Shown piece after piece: positions 17,519-25,449 of a stretch of 64,000 nucleotides of DNA. Each line of letters opens with the position of its first letter. The stretch's first letter is position 1. The stretch covers positions 62,001-126,000 of the forward strand of contig NZ_CP119789.1 of the NCBI RefSeq assembly GCF_029338275.1, in the 5' to 3' direction. Position numbers and translations under genes: made by a program. This stretch comes from Haloarcula ordinaria (GTDB lineage Archaea > Halobacteriota > Halobacteria > Halobacteriales > Haloarculaceae). Under the pieces are notes generated by a model that saw only the letters and a program-made list of their open reading frames with translations, did not search any database and was not told the origin of the DNA.

Positions 17519-18157
17519 TTATCGAGTCGTCTGGTCGAGTCTCGGCAGGAGATACCAGGCCAGCACGACGGCCCCGACGGACAGCGAGACGGAGGCGACG
17601 ACGAGGGCAGCCCCCGGTTCGTAGCGGAGCGGCGGGAAGTAGCCGAAGCCGTAGTCGACCACGTCGTTCGCGAGCGCGAGGACGAGGGCGGTCACCAGCG
17701 CTCCCCTGGTCGTCCGGGCGTAGTGCGGCACTAACAGTCCCTCCGCGACGAACCCGAGGTGGGTGACGATGATACCGAAGTACGCCCAGGGGGCCGGGAA
17801 GTAGGCGTCGAACCCCAGGTTGAGCGCGACGAACGTCCACACCCCCATCTTCACCAGCCACACGAGCGCGATGGTGTGCAGGTACGCGAGCGGGAGCGAC
17901 GCCGGCACCTCGTCCAGCGACCGGCCGAGGAACGGAATCAGCGTCACCAGCGAGAGCGTCATCAGGAACAGCGCAGCCGGCGAGTCGGCGTACAGCGGCC
18001 AGAGGAACGTCGAGACGTCCGGCATGGTGTCGACGTAGTACCGCATCCCGACCAGCATCGCGACGACGTTGACGAGGACCAGCCACAGCAGGCTCGGCGT
18101 GTTCTCCAGGTAGTACCGGGCGTACCGGCGCGGGAGCGGCCCCCGTTCGGGCTCCAT
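17519..18157 (-). CDS. DUF1405 family membrane protein
   Basis: 212-aa polytopic protein of the DUF1405 family (found in Halobacteria and Bacillales, function unknown). Six hydrophobic spans are visible, with conserved-looking GMRYYVDTMPDVSTFLWPLY after the first and KMGVWTFVALNLGFD in the middle. The ATG at 18157 (MEPERGPLPRRYARYY) is preferred to one 9 codons upstream because a TATA-like GGGCTTTGCCCC element lies at the leaderless distance. The preceding minus-strand gene begins 95 nt downstream and appears independent. Confidence 0.88.
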   Translation of the reverse strand: MEPERGPLPRRYARYYLENTPSLLWLVLVNVVAMLVGMRYYVDTMPDVSTFLWPLYADSPAALFLMTLSLVTLIPFLGRSLDEVPASLPLAYLHTIALVWLVKMGVWTFVALNLGFDAYFPAPWAYFGIIVTHLGFVAEGLLVPHYARTTRGALVTALVLALANDVVDYGFGYFPPLRYEPGAALVVASVSLSVGAVVLAWYLLPRLDQTTR

Positions 18158-18298
18158 ATCCCCCAACGCGTGGCCTCGGGGCAAAGCCCTGTCGGAGTCC
18201 GGCGCAGAACCGCCACACTACGGCGGTGTCATTGTACGTCCATATAACGATGTCGGCCAATTACTATATGTGACCGTGTTGTATGTTCACACGACCCG

Positions 18299-18664
18299 AT
18301 GTTCGAACAGTTCTCCCGTGGATACTACCTCGGTCGGTTGTACGTCGAACCGACCGACGGAACGGCGGCCACGATGTGCCGCGAACAACACCAGCGAGTC
18401 AACCAGCAACTGTACGCGACCGGCGAGGGCGTCGAGCGCACAGACCTCCCGCTGGTGATGAAGCTCGGCCCGCGACACTTCGCTGTCCGCGGGAATCAAG
18501 CGGTCCCGGCGGACACGCTGGCGATTCCGCGGGATGCCCTCGAGGAGATGGGCGTCCGGAACCCGCCGAGCCTCCGCGAGGTGTTCCTCGCGAAGGCCGA
18601 CCACGCCGCCCAGTTGCTCTCGGTCACCGAGGGGGCACCGACGTCCCCCGAGCGGGCCGAGTAA
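18299..18664 (+). CDS. Conserved haloarchaeal protein, probably DUF5802
   Basis: 121-aa soluble protein starting MFEQFSRGYYLGRLYVEP; the conserved-looking REQHQRVNQQLYATGEGV and LPLVMKLGPRHFAVRGN match a small Halobacteria-only family that I believe is DUF5802. No function is known and no catalytic or metal motif stands out. The promoter TTACTATATG (18261-18270) is AT-rich and isolated, suggesting steady expression. It lies 45 nt before the release-factor-like gene on the same strand, but that gene has its own TATA element. Confidence 0.75.
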   Translation: MFEQFSRGYYLGRLYVEPTDGTAATMCREQHQRVNQQLYATGEGVERTDLPLVMKLGPRHFAVRGNQAVPADTLAIPRDALEEMGVRNPPSLREVFLAKADHAAQLLSVTEGAPTSPERAE

Positions 18665-18709
18665 CGCGGTCGGCAGGATTTAAGCCCGTCCCCCGACGCC
18701 TTCCAGTCG

Positions 18710-19603
18710 ATGCTGGACCGGTTGCTCGGACGGGCGGCGCTGAAAGAGCGCGTCGAGAGCCTGGAAGACGAGAACCACCACCTCGAACGGCAACTCGACG
18801 CCGAGAAAGAGCGCCGGGCCGACGCAACGACGAAGCGCCAGGAGGCAGAGCGCGAGGTCAACCGACTCGAAGACCGGGTCGAGGAGCTGGAGGACCGCGT
18901 GGCACGACTCGACGCGCGGGAGGGCGACCGGACGTTCCGCGCCGAGGAGCAGCTCCGCGGCGAGCGCCTCCGCGCGGTGCTCGACCGCCTCGAATCGTTC
19001 GAGACGGGGCCGGAGGGGGTGTTCACCGCGTACGTCGCCGCCGAGAGCGACCTGCCGGATTCGGTTCGCGACGCCTTCGGCGACCGGGCAGAACTCGTCG
19101 CCAGCGCCGCGCCGTGTCTGGCGGTCACCGACGACACCGGGCTGCTGTCCGCGTGTCTCTCGGTCCCTGTCGCCCCCGACCCCTACGCCACGTGGGCCGA
19201 CACAGTGCGACTGGACCGCTCGCGATTCGAACCGACCGGGGAACACACCGTCGCGCTGGTGCGCTCGGACCTCTTTGCCCTCGGGGAGTACCGGGGCCGC
19301 GAGCGGACCGCGTTCCACGGCTTCGACTCCGACCTGAAGAGCCAGCACTCGAAAGGCGGGTTCTCCCAGGCCCGCTTCGAGCGGCTCCGCGACCAGCAGA
19401 TAGACACCCACCTCGAGCGGTGTCGCGCCGCCATCGAGACGGTGGCCCCCGAGACGCTGTACGTCGTCGGGGAGCGCTCGGTCATCCACGAGTTCACCGA
19501 CCTCGCGACACAGACGCGCGCGGTCGACGCGACCGGGGACCCCGAACCGGCGCTCGACGACGCGGTCCGGTCGCTCTGGACGGTCCGCCTGCGCGTGCCC
19601 TGA
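18710..19603 (+). CDS. Vms1/Ankzf1-like peptidyl-tRNA hydrolase (VLRF1 type)
   Basis: 297-aa protein. Residues about 10-70 form a charged coiled coil (LEDENHHLERQLDAEKERR region). The rest is an eRF1-like domain-2 fold with the diagnostic loop SKGGFSQARFER: G216-G-F-S-Q220 carries the Gln that stands in for the GGQ motif of release factors. In eukaryotes Vms1 releases nascent chains from stalled, split 60S subunits; archaeal homologues are proposed to do the same on 50S. ATTTAAG (about 18677-18683) 28 nt upstream fixes the ATG. The coiled coil, matching the ribosome/tRNA-contacting helices in the family, is seen; the quality-control role is known only for relatives. Confidence 0.88.
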   Translation: MLDRLLGRAALKERVESLEDENHHLERQLDAEKERRADATTKRQEAEREVNRLEDRVEELEDRVARLDAREGDRTFRAEEQLRGERLRAVLDRLESFETGPEGVFTAYVAAESDLPDSVRDAFGDRAELVASAAPCLAVTDDTGLLSACLSVPVAPDPYATWADTVRLDRSRFEPTGEHTVALVRSDLFALGEYRGRERTAFHGFDSDLKSQHSKGGFSQARFERLRDQQIDTHLERCRAAIETVAPETLYVVGERSVIHEFTDLATQTRAVDATGDPEPALDDAVRSLWTVRLRVP

Positions 19604-19677
19604 GGCTCCCGCCTGAAGCCGTGGCGGTGCGCCCGTGCATCCTATCACTTTAGGCGCGGCGTGGCGTCGATTCAGGC

Positions 19678-20688
19678 ATGGAACTCGCAGTCCTCGCCCA
19701 CGAGAAGTTCCCCGACGGCGCGAAGACCGCCGTCGGGCTGCTCCGCTACGGTGACCACGACGTCCGTGCCGTCCTCGACCGCGACCTCGCCGGCGACCGC
19801 GTCCACGACTACCTGCCCGACGTCCAGGACGCCCCTATCGTCGCGTCGATGGCCGACGCGCCGGCCGTCGACGCCCTGCTGGTCGGTATCTCGCCCATCG
19901 GCGGCGGGTTCGACGAGTCCTGGCGGGCCGACGTCCGCGAGGCGCTCGAGCGCGGCTGTGACGTCCTCTCGGGCCTGCACTACTTCCTAGAAGACGACGA
20001 GAAGTTCGCCGAACTCGCCGCGGAACACGACGCCGACCTGGTCGACCTCCGGAAACCCCCCGAGGACCTCGGCGTCGCCGAGGGCACCGCCGGCGACGTC
20101 GACGCGCGGGTCGTGACCACCGTCGGGACCGATTGCTCGACGGGGAAGATGACCGCCTCCTACGAACTCCGCGACGCCGCCCGCGAGCGGGGCGTCGACG
20201 CCGAAGTGGTCCCAACGGGCCAGACCGGCGTCGCCATCGAGGGGTGGGGTATCGTCGTCGACCGCGTCATCGCCGACTACGCGGCCGGGGCCGTCGAGCG
20301 CCTCGTCCAGACGCCCGACGACGCCGACCTGCTCATCGTCGAGGGGCAGGGTGCGCTCACGCACCCGGCGTACTCCGGTGTGACGACCAGCATCCTCCAC
20401 GGGTCGGCCCCCGACGCCCTGGTCCTGTGTCACGAGCAGGACCACCGAGTCATCAACGGCTACGAGTCGTTCGCTATCCCGCCGCTGGACGAGTGCGTCG
20501 AGCTCTACGAACGCCTCGCCGAACCGGTCGCCGAGGCGTCCGTGGTCGCCGGGATGCTGAACACGCGCCATTTCGACGAGGCGGCCGCCGAGGACGCCGT
20601 CGCGACCTACGCCGACGCCATCGACGTGCCGGCGACCGACCCCGTCCGCTTCGGCGTCCCCGACGACGTGCTGGACGCTATCCTATGA
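19678..20688 (+). CDS. dgcN: DUF1611 protein, DgcN-type D-glutamate N-acetyltransferase
   Basis: 336-aa protein of the DUF1611 family. The N-terminal part (about 1-130) is Rossmann-like; the C-terminal part carries a P-loop-like motif VGTDCSTGKMT (about 145-155) and the downstream IVEGQGALTHPAYSG. In marine bacteria DgcN acetylates D-glutamate, and the product is racemised by DgcA. The next gene is exactly such an epimerase and the two are coupled through an ATGA overlap (20685-20688), which strongly supports this role here. A CACTTTAGG TATA element lies about 27 nt before the ATG. Substrate in this archaeon is inferred. Confidence 0.85.
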   Translation: MELAVLAHEKFPDGAKTAVGLLRYGDHDVRAVLDRDLAGDRVHDYLPDVQDAPIVASMADAPAVDALLVGISPIGGGFDESWRADVREALERGCDVLSGLHYFLEDDEKFAELAAEHDADLVDLRKPPEDLGVAEGTAGDVDARVVTTVGTDCSTGKMTASYELRDAARERGVDAEVVPTGQTGVAIEGWGIVVDRVIADYAAGAVERLVQTPDDADLLIVEGQGALTHPAYSGVTTSILHGSAPDALVLCHEQDHRVINGYESFAIPPLDECVELYERLAEPVAEASVVAGMLNTRHFDEAAAEDAVATYADAIDVPATDPVRFGVPDDVLDAIL

Positions 20689-21725
20689 ACGGGACCGCAG
20701 AGCGGGTCGACCTCCCTATCGCCGACCCCTTTGGCATCGCCCGTGGGACCACCCGGACCAGCGAGTCAGTGGTCGTCGAGCTCGCCCACGAGGGAACGAC
20801 CGGCGTCGGCGCCGTCACGCCCTCGGCGTACTACGACGAGACGGCCGACAGCGTCGCGACGACGCTCCCCGGCCTGCTCGATATCGTCGAGTCGATTGGC
20901 GACCCACACGCTGGGCAGCGCATCGAGCGGCGACTCCGCGCTCACGCGCCCGACCAGCCGGCGGCCCGCAGCGCCGTCTCCATCGCGCTGGCCGACCTGT
21001 CGGCCCGCACGCTCGGCGTGCCTCTCTACCAGCAGTGGGGGCTGGACCCCGACGCGGTCCCGCCGACGACCTACACCGTCGGCATCGATACCCCCGAGGA
21101 GATGGCCCGGAAAGCCGAATCGGCCGTCGAGGCGGGCTTTTCGCATCTGAAGGTGAAACTCGGGACCGAGGACGACGAGGGACGCCTCAACGCTGTTCGA
21201 CAGGCAGCCCCCGACGCCGAACTCAGGGTCGACGCGAACGCGGCCTGGACTCCCGACGACGCCGTCGACGCCCTCGACTGGCTGGAAGCCGCGGGCGTGA
21301 CGATGCTCGAACAGCCGGTCGCAGCCGACGACCTGGACGGACTCCGGGCCGTGACAGAGGCCACCTCCATTCCAGTGGCGGCCGACGAGTCGTGTGTCAC
21401 CCCGAGCGACGTCCCGCGGGTGGCCGACGCCTGCGACGTCGTGAACGCGAAACTTGTCAAGTGCGGCGGCGTCCGGGCCGCGAGGCGGCTCTTCCACGCG
21501 GCCGACGCCCACGACCTCTCGACGATGCTCGGCTGCATGGTCGAGTCGAACGCCTCTATCGCGGCCGCCGTCCACCTCGCGTCGCTGGTCGACTACGTCG
21601 ACCTGGACGGCGCGCTGTTGCTGGCCGAGGACCCCTACGAGGGCGTCGCGCTCGACGGCGAGGTGTTCGACCTCCACTCCGTCGAGGCGGGGACCGGCGC
21701 ACGGCGGGCCGACGGAACCGAGTAG
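20685..21725 (+). CDS. dgcA: Dipeptide epimerase / N-acetyl-D-glutamate racemase (DgcA), enolase superfamily
   Basis: 346-aa enzyme with an N-terminal capping domain and a TIM barrel. Catalytic residues of the muconate-lactonising/dipeptide-epimerase subgroup are all present: K156-V-K158, metal ligands D183 (RVDAN), E209 (MLEQPV) and D234 (VAADES), and the second base region K256-L-V-K259. The family either epimerises L-Ala-D/L-Glu or, as DgcA, converts N-acetyl-D-Glu to N-acetyl-L-Glu. The overlap with the DUF1611 gene favours the second. The start ATG overlaps the upstream stop; the longer open frame runs antiphase through dgcN and is not used. Confidence 0.9.
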   Translation: MNGTAERVDLPIADPFGIARGTTRTSESVVVELAHEGTTGVGAVTPSAYYDETADSVATTLPGLLDIVESIGDPHAGQRIERRLRAHAPDQPAARSAVSIALADLSARTLGVPLYQQWGLDPDAVPPTTYTVGIDTPEEMARKAESAVEAGFSHLKVKLGTEDDEGRLNAVRQAAPDAELRVDANAAWTPDDAVDALDWLEAAGVTMLEQPVAADDLDGLRAVTEATSIPVAADESCVTPSDVPRVADACDVVNAKLVKCGGVRAARRLFHAADAHDLSTMLGCMVESNASIAAAVHLASLVDYVDLDGALLLAEDPYEGVALDGEVFDLHSVEAGTGARRADGTE

Positions 21726-21808
21726 CCGGGCGAACCAGCGAACTGACCCGCGCCGACGATACCTGTCGCTGACGACGAGGGAGTCGAGCGAACAGCGGGT
21801 GGTCGTCC

Positions 21809-22282
21809 TCAGGCGCTCGCGGCGGCCTCGACCAGTTCCGCGTAGTCGGGTTCGTTCGTCGGGTCGTCGGCGACCCAGCTGTAACGTACCTCGCCGTCGT
21901 CGTCGACGACGAACACCGAGCGGTTCGCGACGCCCAGCAGGCCGAGCTCGTCGATGTCGATGCGCTGGTCGTAGGCCTCGATGGCGTCGCGGTCCATGTC
22001 GCTGACGAGGCTGAACTCGAGGTCGTGCTCGTCGCGGAAGGCGTTCTGTGAGAACGCCGAGTCGGCGCTGATACCGTAGATCGTCGCGCCGGTCTCCTCG
22101 AAGTCCTCCAGGTGGTCCTGCAGGGCGACCATCTCGTTCGAGCACGGCGGCGTGAACGCGCCGGGGAAGAACGCGAGGACGACCGGGCCGTCGCCCAGTT
22201 CGTCGTCGAGGTCGAACGCTTCGACTTCGCCGTTCGCTACTGTCGCGGAGAACGTCGGGGCTTCGTCACCAGTTGAGACCAT
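21809..22282 (-). CDS. Peroxiredoxin (AhpC/TSA-type thiol peroxidase)
   Basis: 157-aa thioredoxin-fold peroxidase reducing H2O2 and organic peroxides. The peroxidatic Cys is C47 in PGAFTPPC, the PxxxTxxC motif. No second Cys follows, so it is a 1-Cys enzyme needing an external thiol. The gamma-glutamylcysteine-type ligase homologue immediately downstream may be relevant, since haloarchaea use gamma-Glu-Cys as their main thiol. ACTTATTC on the minus strand (about 22308-22315) is the TATA element. The order of strands and the ISADSAFSQNAF segment fit the AhpE/BCP branch. Confidence 0.92.
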   Translation of the reverse strand: MVSTGDEAPTFSATVANGEVEAFDLDDELGDGPVVLAFFPGAFTPPCSNEMVALQDHLEDFEETGATIYGISADSAFSQNAFRDEHDLEFSLVSDMDRDAIEAYDQRIDIDELGLLGVANRSVFVVDDDGEVRYSWVADDPTNEPDYAELVEAAASA

Positions 22283-22341
22283 CGCCCGACGCTTGGGATT
22301 GCGGGTGAATAAGTCTGGTCAGAGACAGGTTCCCACGCGCC

Positions 22342-24255
22342 CTACAGCCACTCGTCGAAGGAGTGGTGCTCGTGGCAGGCCTCGACGTAGTCGCGCTGCA
22401 TCTCGGTGATGGCCGTCGACAGGTCCGCGCCGCCGTCGAGGTACTCGCGGACGCGACCGACCTTCCAGGAGCTGGGCGTCTCGCCCGCCGCGTAGCGGTT
22501 TTCGATGGGAGCGAGGTACTCGTCGATTCGGGCCTCGGGCACGTCCTGTTCGGCGAGGCCGAGGCGGGCGTAGCGGAACACCTCCTCGAAGATGTCGTCG
22601 TGGTCGGTAGTCCGCCGGCCGTCGGCGGTGACCCACGAGAGGTCCGCGTCCAGCCCTTCGCGGGCGGCGCTGTAGAAGCTCTGTTTCGCGTCCTGCCACG
22701 GGAGCTCCGCGAGTGGGTGCCCGGCGGCCACCAGGCCGCGAATGAGCCCGACGGTGAGCGCCTGCAGTCCGATCATGTCGTCGACGTGAGGCTGAGTGGG
22801 GAGCGGGCGGTACTCGATGCGCAGCGAGCGCTCGTCACAGGCCCCGTCGACGGGCGTCCCGCCGACGACACAGCGGAGCCACCGCCAGTAGGTCCCGCGC
22901 TTGTGGTCGAACTCCCAGATGTCGTCCTCGAGGCTCTCGCGCTCGCTGTCGTCGAGCCACTCCCGGAGGAAGGGGCCAAAGAGGTCGTCGGCGACGACGC
23001 GGTCCACGACGTCGGTGGTGTCGTCGATGTCCCGTGGGACCCGGACCTTCGGGTTCCGGCTGGTGTTGACCGACTGCTCGAAGGCGTCGATTCGCAGTTC
23101 GTGGTGCGTGTTCGCACAGAGCCACTCGCCGTCGACGTCGTCGTACATGTCCGCCGGCAGGAACGGCGAGTTCGTCGAGAGGGCCAGCAACGGCCCGAGC
23201 GTCCGGATTGCGGCGTTGTAGTAGGCCGGGAACGCCTCGACGTCTGGAATCCCGAGGTGGGGCTGGATGGAGGTGGCCAGCGACTCGAAGAGGATGCTGG
23301 GAAAGGACCCCGAGTAGCCCGGCACGTCGAAGTCGATGGCGCCGGCGGCGTGACGCAGCGCCTCGTTGTCCAGTGCGACGTAGCGCGGCGCCTGGCGCAT
23401 GTTCTCGGCGACGGTCACGCCGTCGCGGACCTCGTGAGCCGAAAGGTACTCCCAGCTGCCCTCCTCGGGCGGGATGGTCCACATCGCGTCGAGCACGAGT
23501 TCACAGTGCTGGTTGCTGGCTTGCTGGCGGGCCTGCTTGGTCTGCATCTCGACGGCGGTGGTCTGGACCTCCATCCCCGTCTGGTCGAAGGTGTTTGGCG
23601 CGGTGTTGACCTCGGCGTTGTGCAGGCCCAGTTCCTTGTTGGCCTCGCCCTCGAAGACCACGTCGGGCAGACGGGTGAGCCGCCCCTCCCAGTCTTCGGG
23701 AGCCATGTAGGGCTCGTCGGCCGGTGCCTCGGTGGCTTCGACGGCCGGTTCCGACTCCTCGGCCGTCGGCGCCTCGGGTTCGTCGTCGGCCAGCGGGCTG
23801 TCCGGGTCGATGTCGAGCGACGGTCCCTCGCCGGGGCCGAACGCCTCGCCGTCGTCGGCACTCGCATCGTCGGCCTCAGGGTCGGGCGAGGCTGTCTCGT
23901 CCTCGGGGTCCAGCGAGGCGCTGCCGCTGTCCGGTTCGGCGGGCGCTTCGAGGGAGCCGTCCCAGGCCGAACCCTCTCCGGAGGCGCCCGAGAGGTCGTC
24001 GTCCAGGTCCGAGACGTCGACCTGCTCATCGTCGTCGCCGGCCTCGTCGTCGTCCGAGACCGGGTCCGGTGGTTCCGGTTTCGCGTTGATGGCGTACAGC
24101 TCGACCTCCAGCCCGACGGAGAAGCCCTCGTTGTCGAACTCGCCGGCCTCGATGGCCCGTCGGAGCGTGGCGGCCTGCCTGTCGACCCGGGCGGCGAACT
24201 CGCTTGCGGTCTCCTCGGCGAGCGAACTGGTCACCAGGTCGACGATGTCGTCCAT
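22342..24255 (-). CDS. GCS2-type carboxylate-amine / glutamate-cysteine ligase-like protein with acidic insert
   Basis: 637-aa protein. Residues 1-60 begin the fold with EGFSVGLEVELYAINAK, where the first Glu cluster binds Mg2+ in the GCS2/YbdK family. The fold resumes at about 195 (FEGEANKELGLHNAEVNTAP) and runs to the end, with RIEYRPLPTQPH near residue 480 as the family Arg/Glu motif. Residues about 62-190 are an Asp/Glu/Ser/Pro-rich insert with no predicted structure, separating two halves of one active site. Members ligate an amine to a carboxylate using ATP. True gamma-Glu-Cys synthesis cannot be assumed. CACTTATGAG (24281-24290) is the TATA element for the ATG at 24255. Confidence 0.8.
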   Translation of the reverse strand: MDDIVDLVTSSLAEETASEFAARVDRQAATLRRAIEAGEFDNEGFSVGLEVELYAINAKPEPPDPVSDDDEAGDDDEQVDVSDLDDDLSGASGEGSAWDGSLEAPAEPDSGSASLDPEDETASPDPEADDASADDGEAFGPGEGPSLDIDPDSPLADDEPEAPTAEESEPAVEATEAPADEPYMAPEDWEGRLTRLPDVVFEGEANKELGLHNAEVNTAPNTFDQTGMEVQTTAVEMQTKQARQQASNQHCELVLDAMWTIPPEEGSWEYLSAHEVRDGVTVAENMRQAPRYVALDNEALRHAAGAIDFDVPGYSGSFPSILFESLATSIQPHLGIPDVEAFPAYYNAAIRTLGPLLALSTNSPFLPADMYDDVDGEWLCANTHHELRIDAFEQSVNTSRNPKVRVPRDIDDTTDVVDRVVADDLFGPFLREWLDDSERESLEDDIWEFDHKRGTYWRWLRCVVGGTPVDGACDERSLRIEYRPLPTQPHVDDMIGLQALTVGLIRGLVAAGHPLAELPWQDAKQSFYSAAREGLDADLSWVTADGRRTTDHDDIFEEVFRYARLGLAEQDVPEARIDEYLAPIENRYAAGETPSSWKVGRVREYLDGGADLSTAITEMQRDYVEACHEHHSFDEWL

Positions 24256-24334
24256 TAATTAACAGTGTGTACGCGCGTCACTCATAAGTGCCTCGTCGTC
24301 AACGCACCGTTTGGTCAGTACGGCTCCAGGCGGC

Positions 24335-24847
24335 TCACTCGAAGAGGTCCCCGTGCCGGGCGGCGAGGTTGGCGTAGTCGCCCGACGAGAACGCCTCGAA
24401 CACCTCGTCGGGGTCGATGTTCGTCTCGTCGAGCGGGGTGACCGTCGCCGGGCTCCCCCGGACGAAGGACTCCGCCGGCACCTCGTATCCCGGCGGGACC
24501 ACGGTGCCCATCGCGACGATGGAGCGCTCCCCGATGACCGCCTCGCTGACGGTGGAGTTGAAGCCCACGAGCGCGCCGTCGCGGACCTCGGCGTCGTTGA
24601 GGACGGCCCCGTGCCCCACCATCACCTTCTCGCCGACCGTCGAGGCGTGGAGGATGGCCCCGTCGCCGATGGCGGTCTGTCGACCGACCTCGACCGGCCC
24701 GACGTCGCCCCGCAGGACCGCCCCCGGCCAGACGTTCGCGTTGGCGCCGACCGTCACGTCACCGACCACCGTCGACTCGCGGCTGACGTGTGCGTATCCG
24801 TGTATCTCCGGCGAGTCTCCCTCGAACTCGTACTCACGGCTGTCCAT
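24335..24847 (-). CDS. Gamma-carbonic-anhydrase-like hexapeptide-repeat protein
   Basis: 170-aa left-handed beta-helix built of hexapeptide turns (STVVGDVTVGANANVWPG onwards, about residues 20-130), like the Cam/CamH/YrdA group that trimerises around interface zinc. Two of the three zinc His positions are present, H67 (AILHAS) and H79 (VGHGAV). The third, expected five residues after H79, is N84 followed by D85. That predicts weak or absent carbonic anhydrase activity, or another metal geometry. TCTTTTCG (about 24875-24882) provides a leaderless promoter. Confidence 0.85.
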   Translation of the reverse strand: MDSREYEFEGDSPEIHGYAHVSRESTVVGDVTVGANANVWPGAVLRGDVGPVEVGRQTAIGDGAILHASTVGEKVMVGHGAVLNDAEVRDGALVGFNSTVSEAVIGERSIVAMGTVVPPGYEVPAESFVRGSPATVTPLDETNIDPDEVFEAFSSGDYANLAARHGDLFE

Positions 24848-24888
24848 ACAGGGTCAGCGGGTGCGCGGCCCGAAAAGATACCGGTCGT

Positions 24889-25449
24889 TCAGGAACAGGT
24901 GACCGCGTCGTCGAAGACCGGTTTCAGCCGGCTTATCGTCTGCGCTTCGTGTGCGTCGGGGTCCAGGTGGAAGTGGCCGACAGCGTCCACCTCGCGCAGC
25001 TGCCCGGCGAACATGTGGAGGAACTTGAACGCCGACTGGATGTCGGTGAACTGGAGGAGTTCGGTCAGCGAGTCGAAGCAGACGGCCAGCTGCGTCTCCG
25101 GTTCGAGGTCGGTCAGGTAGTTGTTGAGGCGCATCCCCAGTCCGGTGACGTCGTTGGGGTTCGCCGTCGTGACGAACACGCTGTCGGGCAGGTCCTCGTC
25201 GCTTGCCCGGGTGAGGCCGGCACCGTCGCCGACGACGACGATGCCCATCCGACCGGGGAGGTCGCCGTGCGTCTCGCGCCACTCCTCGACCAGTTCTTCG
25301 GGCGACGACGAGTAGGAGATCCGCAACACGTCCAGTCGCTGGCGGGGAACCACGTCGAGCATCGAGAGACAGGTCCCCCGCTTCTCGGGGCTCAGCGACG
25401 GCGCCTTCACCAGCGTGTTCGTCCCCGGTGCGGGGTCCGAGTCCGCCAT
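24889..25449 (-). CDS. DUF7504-like RecA-fold protein lacking a P-loop, KaiC partner
   Basis: 186-aa protein resembling a reduced KaiC/RecA fold: strands such as VLRISYSSSPEELVEEW and LAVCFDSLTELLQF keep the RecA pattern, including a Walker-B-like hydrophobic strand ending in D, but no Walker A is present. The family is found in Halobacteria next to, or in place of, KaiC-type ATPases and I believe it is DUF7504. Start: ATG at 25449 shares one base with the stop of the upstream KaiC gene (TGATG); a GTG at 25452 is an alternative. Translational coupling implies a stable complex with the KaiC protein (inference). Confidence 0.72.
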   Translation of the reverse strand: MADSDPAPGTNTLVKAPSLSPEKRGTCLSMLDVVPRQRLDVLRISYSSSPEELVEEWRETHGDLPGRMGIVVVGDGAGLTRASDEDLPDSVFVTTANPNDVTGLGMRLNNYLTDLEPETQLAVCFDSLTELLQFTDIQSAFKFLHMFAGQLREVDAVGHFHLDPDAHEAQTISRLKPVFDDAVTCS

